Source: Bacillota bacterium
GTDB taxonomy: Bacteria; Bacillota; Clostridia; Oscillospirales; Ruminococcaceae
NCBI GenBank assembly: GCA_023457355.1
Contig: JAEWLW010000050.1
Coordinates: 1 to 64,000 of the forward strand
DNA: 64,000 bases
Reading direction: 5' to 3'
Notes under the pieces: generated by a model
Database searches by the model: none
Seen by the model: only the letters and a program-made list of their open reading frames with translations
What the model was told of the DNA's origin: nothing
Program-made: the position numbers and the translations under genes
Part shown: positions 8,901-17,517 of the stretch, piece after piece
Layout of the letters: each line of letters starts with the position of its first letter
How positions within the stretch are numbered: position 1 is the stretch's first letter

Positions 8901-9986
8901 TTATAAGTTGTTCTTTTTTGCCTGAGCCATCAGGATGGCATAGTCCATGGCGTTTGTCAAACTGAGCGCGTTCGCGCCGCCGTCCCCCGCATGGCCATAC
9001 CCGGTGCCGTGGTCGACACTGGCCCGGATGATGGGCAGCCCCAGCGTCACGTTGATGCCCGCAACGGCATCCCATTTCCCAAGCGATTTGTTGTAGACAA
9101 AACCCTTTACCTTCAGTGGAATATGCCCCTGGTCGTGGTACATCACCACCACGATGTCGTACCAGCCACCCAGCGCCTTTGAAAACGCCGTGTCCGCCGG
9201 GATGGGCTTTTTGTCCGGGATATTGATGCCCTCGGCCAGCGCCGCGCTGATAGCAGGCTGAATCTCCTCTATTTCCTCGGTGCCAAACATGCCGTTTTCG
9301 CCGCAGTGGGGGTTCAGGCCCGCCACGCCGATCTTGGGGTTTTCGATGCCGAGTGCCTTGCATCCGGCGTCGGCGATGCGGATAACATCCAGCACGCGCG
9401 CTTTCTTGACCAGGTCGCAGGCCGTGCGCAGCGAAACATGCGTTGATACATGCACCACGCGCAGCGCATCATGCGCCAGCATCATCGAATATTTGGGTGT
9501 GCCGGTTAAGTCGGCGTATATTTCGGTGTGGCCGCTGTAATGGTGGCCCGCCATGTTGATGGCTTCCTTGCTGATAGCGTTTGTGACGGTTGCATCGACT
9601 TTTTTAGCCATGGCAAGCTCGATGACCGTCTTGACATATTGGAAGGATGCCTCGCCACCCAACAGCGTAGCGCTCAACCCAAAGGGCTTTGGCGCATCCG
9701 GGTTGCCGGGAATATCGGAAGGCTTGATCAACCCCAAGTCATACACATCGATGACGCCTTGTTCAAACTGCGCTTCCTCCGCCGAATGAACGGCTCGCAG
9801 CGCCACGTCGATGCCGGCTGCCTTTTTCACAGCGCGCGCCGCATAGGTCATGCTGCTCATGTCGCCAACCACAAGGGGGCGGCACCGTTCATAAACCGCA
9901 GGGTCTGAAAGCGCCTTGACCGTAATTTCGGGGCCGTTGCCAAACGGGTCGCCCATTGAAATCGCAAGTATCGGTTTATCGTTCAT
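8901..9986 (-). CDS. pdxA2: PdxA-family 4-phospho-hydroxyacid dehydrogenase (PdxA2-like)
   Basis: A 361-residue NAD-dependent metal enzyme of the PdxA family. Seen: MGDPFGNGPEITVKAL at the N-terminus; metal and substrate residues in GHTEIYADL and VVVMYHDQGHIPLKVKGF; and C-terminal ASVDHGTGYGHAGDGGAN. In vitamin B6 synthesis PdxA oxidises 4-phosphohydroxythreonine, but next to a DUF1537 kinase the PdxA2 branch oxidises 4-phospho-threonate or -erythronate, which decarboxylates to dihydroxyacetone phosphate. The operon context supports the catabolic role. AAAGGAGGA precedes the ATG. Confidence 0.85.
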   Translation of the reverse strand: MNDKPILAISMGDPFGNGPEITVKALSDPAVYERCRPLVVGDMSSMTYAARAVKKAAGIDVALRAVHSAEEAQFEQGVIDVYDLGLIKPSDIPGNPDAPKPFGLSATLLGGEASFQYVKTVIELAMAKKVDATVTNAISKEAINMAGHHYSGHTEIYADLTGTPKYSMMLAHDALRVVHVSTHVSLRTACDLVKKARVLDVIRIADAGCKALGIENPKIGVAGLNPHCGENGMFGTEEIEEIQPAISAALAEGINIPDKKPIPADTAFSKALGGWYDIVVVMYHDQGHIPLKVKGFVYNKSLGKWDAVAGINVTLGLPIIRASVDHGTGYGHAGDGGANALSLTNAMDYAILMAQAKKNNL

Positions 9987-9998
9987 GAGATTCCTCCT

Positions 9999-10907
9999 TT
10001 ATTCCATTCCTTTCGCCGTACACTGCGCCAAAACTTCTTTCACCCGTGCAAGGCCTTCGTCGGACAGGCTGTCAAACGGCTTGCGGCAGCCGCCGACGGG
10101 ATAGCCCAAAAGCCCTGTTGACAGCTTCACGATGGTGTTGGGGTTGCCATATTTAAAGCAGTCGCGGAACGGGCGAATGCTATCCTGAATCTGCTTGGCC
10201 TTTTCAAGATTTCCGGCGACAAATTCCTCATAGATTGCGACCATCGTCTTGGGGAATACATTGGCGCAGCCCGCAATACCGCCTTTGCCGCCGAACACCA
10301 GTCCCGGCAGAATCAGCGCATCATTGCCCGAAAGAACGCTAAAGTCCTTCTCCAACCCCGCTGTCAGCTCAATATACTGCTTCATGTTGTCAAAGTTGCC
10401 GCTGGAATCCTTGGCGCCAACAATGTTCGGCGCGTCCTTCGCCAGGCGGCTCACAAGGCCGGGTGAAAGCGCGTTGCCCGTACGCACCGGAATATTATAA
10501 AGCACAATCGGCATATCGACCGATTCGGCGACCGTCATGAAATGGCGGTAAAGCTCATCCTGGGACGCGGCTGCAAAATAAGGCGTTATCACCGATAAAA
10601 CATCGGCGCCCAGCGCTTGCGCCTTGCGGCTCATGTCAACGGTCTCCGTTGTGGTGATGCAGCCGCTTCCGGCATAAACCGGCACCCGGTGCGCGGTTTC
10701 TTCCACAACGATGCTCAAAACGCGTTCCTTCTCCGCCGGGGTCAGCGCATAGCTTTCGCCGTTGGTGCCAAACGCAAAGATGCCATGTACGCCCGCTTCC
10801 ACCATACGGTTCACCTGGCTGCGAAGCTCCTGTTCATTGATGCGCTCATCAGGGTGCATCGGGGTCAGAATGGGTGGGATAATGCCCTTAATTTCCACCT
10901 TTTTCAT
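9999..10907 (-). CDS. DapA-family aldolase/lyase (dihydrodipicolinate synthase-like)
   Basis: A 302-residue class I Schiff-base aldolase. IIPPILTPMHPDERINEQ, FAFGTNGESYALTPAEK and the Lys-containing IVGAKDSSGNFDNM (catalytic Lys) are conserved; IVLYNIPVRTGNALSP carries the family Tyr. Being in a sugar-acid operon with TRAP uptake, it is more likely a 2-keto-3-deoxy acid aldolase (YagE/YjhH type, releasing pyruvate) than a lysine biosynthetic DapA. Start at 10907 is preferred to 10928 because AGGAGAG lies just upstream of the inner ATG. The substrate is not determinable from sequence alone. Confidence 0.85.
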   Translation of the reverse strand: MKKVEIKGIIPPILTPMHPDERINEQELRSQVNRMVEAGVHGIFAFGTNGESYALTPAEKERVLSIVVEETAHRVPVYAGSGCITTTETVDMSRKAQALGADVLSVITPYFAAASQDELYRHFMTVAESVDMPIVLYNIPVRTGNALSPGLVSRLAKDAPNIVGAKDSSGNFDNMKQYIELTAGLEKDFSVLSGNDALILPGLVFGGKGGIAGCANVFPKTMVAIYEEFVAGNLEKAKQIQDSIRPFRDCFKYGNPNTIVKLSTGLLGYPVGGCRKPFDSLSDEGLARVKEVLAQCTAKGME

Positions 10908-10924
10908 CAGACTCTCTCCTTTTA

Positions 10925-12079
10925 TCACATAATTTGCTGATAAATATTCCTGGCATCCTCCGGGGTGACCTGCCGCATGTTGTTGGAAAGCAGGCGCGTC
11001 ACAGCCATGCCCGAAACGACCAGCGCATCCAGATCCTCAGGCGGAACTCCAAAATCCTGCAGGCTGGTGGGAATTGACAGATGCCTGACAATGCTCTCAA
11101 GACGCGCAATGACGGCCAGGCTCTTTTCTTCCTCGGATACCGCATCCCCCTTCAGGCAGCGGTCATAGACCTCGGCCAGCCGCGCGCGGCAGACGGGCGC
11201 GTTAAAGCGCATGACCGGCGCCAGCAGGATTGCATTGGAAACACCGTGCGGGATGTGATATTTGCCGCCGAGCGGATAGCTCAGCGCATGGACTGCGGTG
11301 GTGCCGGAGGCTGTTATTGCCACGCCCGCATAAAAGCTGGCGGTCAGCATCTGCCGCTTTGCGTCCAGCGCCTCGGAATCGTCACAGGCCCGCTCAAGAT
11401 TTTCGAAAATGAGTTCCATCGCCCGCATCGCAAAGATATCGCTGAACGGGTTGGCCTTGTTGCCGGTGTAGCACTCTATGGCATGCGCCAGCGCATCAAC
11501 ACCGGTTGAGGCCGCAATTTTTCTGGGCAGGTCCCTGATCATGGCCGCCTCAAGAATAACATAATCCGCAATCATATTGTCGTTGACAATACCGACTTTC
11601 AGCTGCTTTTCCGGCACGGCGACAATCGCGTTGGGCGTCGCCTCGGCGCCGGTGCCCGCCGTGGTTGGTATCATCAGCGTCTTTAAACACTTCTGGGCGC
11701 GTTTGGGGTCGTCCAAAAGTTCATAGATGCCATAATCATCCGTGACAAGGACGCTGGCCAGCTTGGCCGTATCCATCACGCTGCCGCCGCCGACAGCCAT
11801 GATAAAATCGGCGCCGGAGCGTTTGCATTGGTCCACCAGCTTTTGCGCCTGCTCATAAGTGGGTTCGGCTGGCAGATCATTTAAAACAATCGTCTCCACC
11901 CCGGTGCTGCGCACCACCGCCATCGGCAGTTCCAAAAGGCCCGCGCCCTCAATGCCGCGGTCGGTAAAGACGGCCAGCCGCTGCACGTGATTCTCAGCAA
12001 AGATGGTTTTAATGTTTTCAAGTGCGCCCTCACCGCCAAAAATGGCGCCGGGCATTTTCAGGCTGTAATTTTTAATCAT
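10925..12079 (-). CDS. Iron-containing alcohol dehydrogenase
   Basis: A 384-residue group III alcohol dehydrogenase. The nucleotide-binding VGGGSVMDTAKL is at about residues 97-108, and metal-binding His residues fall in ALAHAIECYTG and the later HIPHGVSNAILLAPVMRFN, as in the Fe-ADH family. Its ATG overlaps the kinase stop codon (ATGA), so the two are coupled. In this operon it could oxidise a hydroxy acid or reduce the aldehyde released by the DapA-type aldolase; these are inferences. Confidence 0.92.
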   Translation of the reverse strand: MIKNYSLKMPGAIFGGEGALENIKTIFAENHVQRLAVFTDRGIEGAGLLELPMAVVRSTGVETIVLNDLPAEPTYEQAQKLVDQCKRSGADFIMAVGGGSVMDTAKLASVLVTDDYGIYELLDDPKRAQKCLKTLMIPTTAGTGAEATPNAIVAVPEKQLKVGIVNDNMIADYVILEAAMIRDLPRKIAASTGVDALAHAIECYTGNKANPFSDIFAMRAMELIFENLERACDDSEALDAKRQMLTASFYAGVAITASGTTAVHALSYPLGGKYHIPHGVSNAILLAPVMRFNAPVCRARLAEVYDRCLKGDAVSEEEKSLAVIARLESIVRHLSIPTSLQDFGVPPEDLDALVVSGMAVTRLLSNNMRQVTPEDARNIYQQIM

Positions 12080-13347
12080 TTCCTTGTCCTTTCTTCAACC
12101 CATTTTGACAAGCGGCGGGCCAGGCTGCAAATTAGCGTGGGCGGCCCGAAACCGCCGGACTTTGTGATAATATCATAAACGTTTCCGTTATATACAAACT
12201 GTGAAAGTACAACCCCCGGCTCCAATTCACATACGGGTGTCAGCTCGTCGGCCCCCACAGCCTGCATCAATGCCAGCAGCGTGTCGCCCCCTGTGCACAT
12301 CAGCGTACCGTTCAGGCCTTTATCGAGAAGTTTTTGGGTCAGTGCTGCCAATGCGGAAGAGATGCGCAGCCGCACCTGTTCCGTCGAAAGTCCGTTAAGC
12401 GAGACATAACACCGGGTCTCCCCGCTGCCCTCGGGATCGTTGGCATCCAGAATAAGCTGTCCATCCTGCCTGAACAATTCCAGCCAGGCATCAAGCGTAT
12501 CTGCACAGCTTTGGCTTTCAAGCCATCGCGGGTCCAGCTTTTGGGTCAACGTCAGCTGGATTCGATTAAATCCGTTTTTCTGTGCGGTTTTAAGCTGAAC
12601 CTGCGTCACGGGGTTCACACTGCCGCATACGACAAACAGCGCGGGGTTCAGTTCGGGAATGACCGGCGCAATGCCCGTCAATGCCAAAATTTCGGCCAGG
12701 GCGGCGGCAAAGCCCGCGCAGCCGGCTGAGAAACGCAGCCCTTCCAGCCCAACCGTCTCGGCTATTGCCGTCAGGCTTTCAACCGACCCGGCATCATAAA
12801 GCTGTATTCCAGGTTCACCGATAAAATTTGCGGACAGTCCTTCGCGATGCACAACAACTGGTTTTCGGGTCTGCTGCGCAACAATTTCACGAATATCCGA
12901 ATAGCGAACCGGTTCAAAGGGGTCGTTGCCAAATATGCTTTGCGAAACCGGAACACCATCTATATAATGGACGCCGCCGCGTGTGGTTCTTCCCATTTTA
13001 GGATACGCCGGCACAAAGGTCATCCGGTCCACATCACCGGCATCCATAACGGCTGCAAGCTCGCTGCCAATGTTACCGCGCAACGCGGAATCGGTCTTTT
13101 TATAGACAAATGGGACACCCGCCCGCATAGCTCCCCGAACAATGCCAAACACAACGTCATAGGCTTCCTCAGGGGCAAGGTGCCGGGTTTGCGCATCCAG
13201 CACAAGCACCTGAACGTCCATATCCTGCTGAGAAAAATCATATACCGGCCCGGTCTTGACCAGCGTCGTCGCTCCATATGCCGCAAACAGGACACCCGTA
13301 TCCAGTGCGCCTGTGAAATCATCTGCAATTATTAGTAGTTTTACCAT
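12076..13347 (-). CDS. Four-carbon acid sugar kinase family protein (DUF1537)
   Basis: A 423-residue ATP-dependent kinase of the OtnK/DtnK family. The N-terminal MVKLLIIADDFTGALDTGVLFA is diagnostic, with VYKKTDSALRGNIGSEL at about 101-117. The C-terminal nucleotide-binding domain carries CTGGDTLLALMQAVG and ELEPGVVLSQF. Family members phosphorylate D-threonate, L-threonate or D-erythronate (and related C4 acids) at O4; the PdxA-type dehydrogenase downstream is the expected next step. First gene of the operon. Its ribosome site is weak (GGGTGA), and the promoter lies in the shared region with the divergent regulator. Confidence 0.9.
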   Translation of the reverse strand: MVKLLIIADDFTGALDTGVLFAAYGATTLVKTGPVYDFSQQDMDVQVLVLDAQTRHLAPEEAYDVVFGIVRGAMRAGVPFVYKKTDSALRGNIGSELAAVMDAGDVDRMTFVPAYPKMGRTTRGGVHYIDGVPVSQSIFGNDPFEPVRYSDIREIVAQQTRKPVVVHREGLSANFIGEPGIQLYDAGSVESLTAIAETVGLEGLRFSAGCAGFAAALAEILALTGIAPVIPELNPALFVVCGSVNPVTQVQLKTAQKNGFNRIQLTLTQKLDPRWLESQSCADTLDAWLELFRQDGQLILDANDPEGSGETRCYVSLNGLSTEQVRLRISSALAALTQKLLDKGLNGTLMCTGGDTLLALMQAVGADELTPVCELEPGVVLSQFVYNGNVYDIITKSGGFGPPTLICSLARRLSKWVEERTRK

Positions 13348-13383
13348 TTAGTCACCCGGCTCACGGTTTATTTTTGATACATC

Positions 13384-13421
13384 TAGGCGAATTAAAATGA
13401 AGCTATTGAACATTTCGCCTA
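13384..13421. promoter_or_regulatory. Inverted-repeat operator candidate in the divergent region
   Basis: TAGGCGAA (13384-13391) and its exact inverse TTCGCCTA (13414-13421) are 30 bases apart centre to centre, i.e. about three helical turns. They sit in the leader between the predicted kinase-operon start point and the kinase gene. This is the most obvious binding-site candidate for the Fis-type regulator encoded divergently. Confidence 0.5.
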
Positions 13422-13454
13422 AATATTTTCAGCCTCCGCGCTTCTTTTGTCTTC

Positions 13455-13483
13455 ATTTTACAAATATAAAGCGGCACAAGCAA
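13455..13483 (-). promoter_or_regulatory. Predicted promoter of the sugar-acid operon
   Basis: Minus strand TTGCTT (13478-13483), 17 bases, TAAAAT (13455-13460). It is a sigma-A type promoter; no -24/-12 GG...GC element typical of sigma-54 is evident in the same region. Confidence 0.5.
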
Positions 13484-13532
13484 TTTTTTTAACGGAATTA
13501 TGTGTTTCTATTTTAATCACAAATAAAATAGC

Positions 13533-13561
13533 TTGCTTTTGTTTTGTGGATTTAGTATATT
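13533..13561 (+). promoter_or_regulatory. Predicted promoter of the PrpR-N regulator gene
   Basis: TTGCTT (13533-13538), 17 bases, TATATT (13556-13561), 34 bases upstream of the regulator start. The -35 box is the same hexamer as that of the divergent operon. Confidence 0.5.
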
Positions 13562-13595
13562 ATGTTTATATCTGAAACAATTCGGAGGTCTTTTT

Positions 13596-15383
13596 ATGCA
13601 GCGACGTCTTCGCGTTCTGGGTGTTGCACCCTACGAAGGAATGAAAAGTTTAATGTCAGGCATCGCCGCCGAGTATCCGCAAATTGAGCTGACGCTGTTT
13701 GTTGGCGACTTGGAGAAAGGCGTAGAAATTGCAAAAAGCAATTTCTACGATAATTACGATCTGGTTATCTCCCGCGGTGGTACCGCTAAAATGATTCAGC
13801 AGCAAATTTCCCTGCCGGTTATCGCCATTGAAGTTTCAATGTACGATATCCTCTGCGCCATTAAGCTGGCAAACGGCCCGGCCGGGAAAATCGCGATCGT
13901 TTCATTTTCAAACATCACCAGCAGCGCCAGAATGCTGTGCGAGCTGTTGGACTACGACGTGGACATCTTTACAATCGAAAGCCCCGATATGGCGGAACCG
14001 ACGCTGCTGCGGCTTAAAGGCCAGCCCTATCAGGCAATTTTATGCGACGTGATCTCGAATACGACCGCCAAAAGGCTTGGCATCAATTCCTTTCTGATTA
14101 CGTCCGGTCTCGACAGCATCCGCCGCGCTTTTGATCACGCACTGCTTTTGTGCCACAGCCAACAGCGGCTCTATGACGAAAACCAGTTTTTCAGGGAGGT
14201 TGTTCGCGGACAGATTGGGCATACTGTTATTTTTACCGACAGCGGCGAGCTGTTTTATTCAACGCTGGAGCAGCCGGACCCCGAAGTGCTTGAACTGTTG
14301 CGGCAGGAAATCTCAGATTCCCAGACGGAACCCAACCGCCGCATCACACGCAACCTCAACGGCATGCAGTACGTGATAAGGGCACAACGCATCACCTCAG
14401 GCCGCCTGACCTATATTGCGTTTTTCTTCACTTCGCGCAAATGCCTGCTGGCGCCAAACCAGATGGGCATCCGGTTTTTTACCCGTCGCGAGGCTGAGGA
14501 ATCGTTCTTTAACAGCATTTTCAGCTATGCGGGGACAATTGGCGATCTTCAGGACGATATCGCCCGGATAAACAACGGTACCGCGCCTGTGATGATCGCC
14601 GGTGAGGATGGAACCGGAAAAGAGCCGATTATCAGCGTCATCTACATGCGCAGTGCGCTGAAGTCGAACCCGCTTATTTCGATTAACTGCAGTTTGCTCA
14701 ACGGCAAAAGCTGGTCGTTCTTAATTGAACATCACAATTCTCCGCTCGCCGACGAAGGCAACACCATTTATTTTTCCAATATTGATATGCTGCCGCCGGA
14801 AAGGCGGCGGCAATTGCTGGCTGTGCTCACCGAGATGGATGTTTGCAGGCGCAACCGCGTGCTTTTTTCCTGTGTTTGCCAACCGAATGAATATACCACC
14901 GCCGCAGGAACTGAATTTTTAGACAGGCTTTGTTGCCTCTCGCTCTATCTCCCGCCGCTGAGAAGCCGCCCGGACAGGATTCCGGCACTGGTAAACCTGT
15001 CTTTAAGCCATCTCAACGCCAATCTGGCACGGCAGATTATCGGTGCCGAACCGCGGGCTATTGAGCTGCTTAAGGAATTCCCCTGGCCTCATAATTATAC
15101 CCAGTTTCGTCGTATTATAAGGGATTTGGCCGTTGCCGCAGAAACTTCCACCATCTCGGAAGAAAATGTCCGTCAATTGCTGAGGAAGGAAAAACATGTC
15201 GGTGTTTTCTCCGCGCGAGAAGAAAATTCCGCCTCGCCGCTTGACTTAAGCCAGACTTTAGAAAAGATTAATAAGGATATTGCCCTTCGCGTTCTTGAAG
15301 AAACCGACGGAAACCAGACAAATGCAGCCAAACGGCTTGGCGTCAGCCGCACGACCCTTTGGCGTATGATACGGGAAGTATAG
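13596..15383 (+). CDS. PrpR-N sensor / degenerate sigma-54 AAA domain / Fis HTH regulator
   Basis: A 595-residue transcription factor. The N-terminal PrpR-N sensory domain (LGVAPYEGMKSLMSGIAAEYP onward, to about 180) is of the type that binds acid-derived effectors. A PAS-like segment follows. The AAA region keeps a Walker A remnant GEDGTGKE (336-343), but the GAFTGA loop that contacts sigma-54 is absent. The Walker B position reads IYFSNIDM instead of the usual acidic pair. The C-terminus ends in a Fis-type helix-turn-helix, NQTNAAKRLGVSRTTLWRMI. It probably controls the divergent sugar-acid operon without sigma-54. Start at 13596 has CGGAGG upstream; an earlier in-frame ATG at 13533 lies inside the promoter. 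Confidence 0.85.
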   Translation: MQRRLRVLGVAPYEGMKSLMSGIAAEYPQIELTLFVGDLEKGVEIAKSNFYDNYDLVISRGGTAKMIQQQISLPVIAIEVSMYDILCAIKLANGPAGKIAIVSFSNITSSARMLCELLDYDVDIFTIESPDMAEPTLLRLKGQPYQAILCDVISNTTAKRLGINSFLITSGLDSIRRAFDHALLLCHSQQRLYDENQFFREVVRGQIGHTVIFTDSGELFYSTLEQPDPEVLELLRQEISDSQTEPNRRITRNLNGMQYVIRAQRITSGRLTYIAFFFTSRKCLLAPNQMGIRFFTRREAEESFFNSIFSYAGTIGDLQDDIARINNGTAPVMIAGEDGTGKEPIISVIYMRSALKSNPLISINCSLLNGKSWSFLIEHHNSPLADEGNTIYFSNIDMLPPERRRQLLAVLTEMDVCRRNRVLFSCVCQPNEYTTAAGTEFLDRLCCLSLYLPPLRSRPDRIPALVNLSLSHLNANLARQIIGAEPRAIELLKEFPWPHNYTQFRRIIRDLAVAAETSTISEENVRQLLRKEKHVGVFSAREENSASPLDLSQTLEKINKDIALRVLEETDGNQTNAAKRLGVSRTTLWRMIREV

Positions 15384-15534
15384 GGACTCCGGGGCTTTCC
15401 AATAGCGGCGTTCATAATAAAAGGCATGAGATCTCCAAAAACGCTTCATTCAAACTGCCGGCAGGCGCTTTGTGTTTACAAAGCACACGAATCATAGTAA
15501 AATGAAGGAAATGTTTGACAAAAAGGGTGATGAC

Positions 15535-16461
15535 ATGTTATGTGAACACTGTGGTAAAGAAATCCCTGGAAACAGTAAATTCTGTCGCTATTGCGGTCAG
15601 CCTGTGATACCCCAGCTCCTCCCCGGTAAAGATGAACCCAATAAATTGCCGTTGATTTTAACAGCCTTGGCGGTTGTCGTCGTCGCGGTGCTTGGTATCA
15701 GGCACATGACGGGGAGCTCCCAGACACCTATATCGCCGGCCGCACCATCAGCAGTGGAAGCTGCCGTCTCCACCGATACCGCCAGCAAGATAAGCACACC
15801 GCGCCCCTCTGAATACAAAAAGGAAATGGCGGCGTTGCGACCCCAGATTGATTATTTTGCACGACAAATGATCCAAAACGAATTATCCAACCCTGATTCG
15901 CTTAAATTGACTCACAACTGGCAAGCCCTGACCAATCGCGGCATTTTCATTACTCATTCCGGCACCGCTAATTACCTCAACCGCAACAATGTACAAACCA
16001 GTCAATCCTTTGAAGCAACGGTGGTTCTCAGTGAAAATGGGAATAACGCATTTTATATGGCGCTGACCCTTGGCGATACAGTTTTGTACGATGGCTGCGA
16101 CGATCTTGATGAGGCCGGAAATATTGTGGCTTCCAATACCACTTACGGCGACAGAGGTTATGGACAACCGGTATTTGACAAAATTATCAATCCCGACCTG
16201 TGGGACAAAGGCCCTGAAGCTGCCACAGATACACAACAAGAGTTGACACTCGCCGATTACCAGGCTATCGACACCGGCATGACCTACGATCAAGTCTGCA
16301 AAATACTGGGTGGTACCGGCGTGGAACTTTCGCGCACCGGCAGCGGCCAGAATGAAATTTTTTCTGTCGTCTGGAGCAGTCCGGACGCTTTTGGTGCAAA
16401 GATCTCCGTGACCTTTGTCGACGGAAAAGTAAATGCAAAGATGCAACTTGGCCTGCAATAA
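15535..16461 (+). CDS. Zinc-ribbon single-pass membrane protein
   Basis: A 308-residue protein of unknown function. An N-terminal zinc ribbon, CEHCGKEIPGNSKFCRYCGQ (residues 3-22), has four Cys in CxxC...CxxC form. One membrane segment follows (LPLILTALAVVVVAVLGI, about 39-56), then a Ser/Pro-rich linker and an external region. The external C-terminal part contains LADYQAIDTGMTYDQVCKILGGTGVELSR, resembling the SmpA/OmlA- or DUF3862-like fold seen in Gram-positive lipoproteins. The start is placed at the ATG directly before the ribbon with AAAGGGTG upstream; in-frame ATGs lie further upstream. Followed by a convergent hairpin terminator. Confidence 0.65.
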   Translation: MLCEHCGKEIPGNSKFCRYCGQPVIPQLLPGKDEPNKLPLILTALAVVVVAVLGIRHMTGSSQTPISPAAPSAVEAAVSTDTASKISTPRPSEYKKEMAALRPQIDYFARQMIQNELSNPDSLKLTHNWQALTNRGIFITHSGTANYLNRNNVQTSQSFEATVVLSENGNNAFYMALTLGDTVLYDGCDDLDEAGNIVASNTTYGDRGYGQPVFDKIINPDLWDKGPEAATDTQQELTLADYQAIDTGMTYDQVCKILGGTGVELSRTGSGQNEIFSVVWSSPDAFGAKISVTFVDGKVNAKMQLGLQ

Positions 16462-16568
16462 CAATCGCCGTCGCCGTCGCTCAATAATCTGAGTCACGCT
16501 TAAAACTGCGGCTTGCAGGAGTGTTGCTTATGGCAAGGCTGATTCTATCCGCGCAAATTTTAAAAGGC

Positions 16569-16594
16569 GGAGGTTACGCTTCAACGTAACCTCC
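16569..16594. terminator. Convergent hairpin between two unrelated genes
   Basis: Perfect 10-base arms GGAGGTTACG / CGTAACCTCC with a 6-base loop, located between converging genes. The T-run is weak on both sides, so termination strength is uncertain. Confidence 0.5.
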
Positions 16595-16621
16595 ACCTTA
16601 ACATGTTGCGACCTGTTAACA

Positions 16622-17011
16622 TCAGTGCCCTATACTGACCATACCTTCTGTGCGTATATTACTGAATTCAATACTGCTGAAAACATTTCCGGGTTCGCGG
16701 CTTCTTGTTCGCCAATTGTATGTTATGTGCGCCGTCACCGGTTCCCACTTGCCGGTGTTTGCGTCTTTGACTGATGCTTTGACAATCCCCCTTTGTCGAT
16801 AAGTCTCATTCGGTACAATCGGCACGTAATTTTCGGACGGCTGAAAGCTCGATTCCACCATGACAAGTGTTCTGGGCACAATGCCATAGTTCATCCAATC
16901 CAGCAAAGCCTGTTCTGCGGACATTGTAAGCGTAAAATGCGCCACGCCCAGAAACTTGTCTGTTTCAATATCATAAGCAGCTACGCTCGTATTTTTAATT
17001 TGTGTATACAT
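16622..17011 (-). CDS. Hypothetical 129-residue protein
   Basis: I do not recognise the family. The protein is soluble, without signal peptide or membrane segment, and mixed in composition. Its start MYTQIKNTSVAAYDIETDKFLGVA and the central VKDANTGKWEPVTAHITYNW suggest a beta-rich small domain. GAGGGGG lies upstream of the ATG, and codon use is like its neighbours, so it is likely real. It is flanked by a hairpin at its 3' side and the tRNA-Val gene upstream on the same strand, so it could be co-transcribed only if the tRNA terminator is leaky. Confidence 0.55.
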   Translation of the reverse strand: MYTQIKNTSVAAYDIETDKFLGVAHFTLTMSAEQALLDWMNYGIVPRTLVMVESSFQPSENYVPIVPNETYRQRGIVKASVKDANTGKWEPVTAHITYNWRTRSREPGNVFSSIEFSNIRTEGMVSIGH

Positions 17012-17147
17012 CGCACCATCCCCCTCAATAACCAGTATATTCTGCCAACGGCTGAGAAATTATCATTTCACCGACGTTCATGCCTGAAATAACACCATTT
17101 ATTGAACGAAAGCTATATAAATACATCAAAATCATTTTTGAACATAA

Positions 17148-17193
17148 CAAAAACCGCACTGCCCGCCGAAAACGGCTTAGCAATGCGGCTTTT
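17148..17193 (-). terminator. Terminator of tRNA-Val
   Basis: On the minus strand GCCGCATTGC pairs with GCAGTGCGGT (one G-U and one mismatch) around a 17-base loop, followed by TTTTTG. It begins two bases after the encoded CCA. Confidence 0.7.
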
Positions 17194-17194
17194 C

Positions 17195-17270
17195 TGGTGG
17201 ACGATAACGGGCTCGAACCGCTGACCCTTCGCACGTCAAGCGAATGCTCTACCAGCTGAGCTAATCGTCC
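17195..17270 (-). tRNA. tRNA-Val (anticodon GAC)
   Basis: The minus strand folds as a 73-base tRNA plus an encoded CCA (17195-17197). The acceptor arm GGACGAT pairs with ATCGTCC and the D-arm is GCTCAGCTGGTAGAGC. The anticodon stem TTCGC/GCGAA holds the loop TTGACGT with GAC anticodon. The T-arm contains GGTTCGAGCC. All conserved bases are present. Confidence 0.95.
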
Positions 17271-17517
17271 AAGTCACTTCAAGCGACGTAGGCAATTATA
17301 CAACACAGAATTTAAAAAAGCAAGAGGTCTGTCCAACTTTTTTGCATATTTTTTTAAATCGGGTTATTACAGTAGCCAAAAACGCATAAAACCCGTGTTT
17401 TGACTGCCCTTTTTCAGCCTAATCAGGAGCAATCCGGCGTTTAACTGCAAAATATGGTGCTATTTAGAGCATACAGCCCTTTATGCCGCTATTCATCAAT
17501 TTGCCGCCACTTTTTTT

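Noticed and set aside
13348..13595. A sigma-54 (-24/-12) promoter for the sugar-acid operon
   Set aside because: No TGGCAC-N5-TTGC-type element was found in the divergent region, and sigma-A-type pairs exist on both strands.
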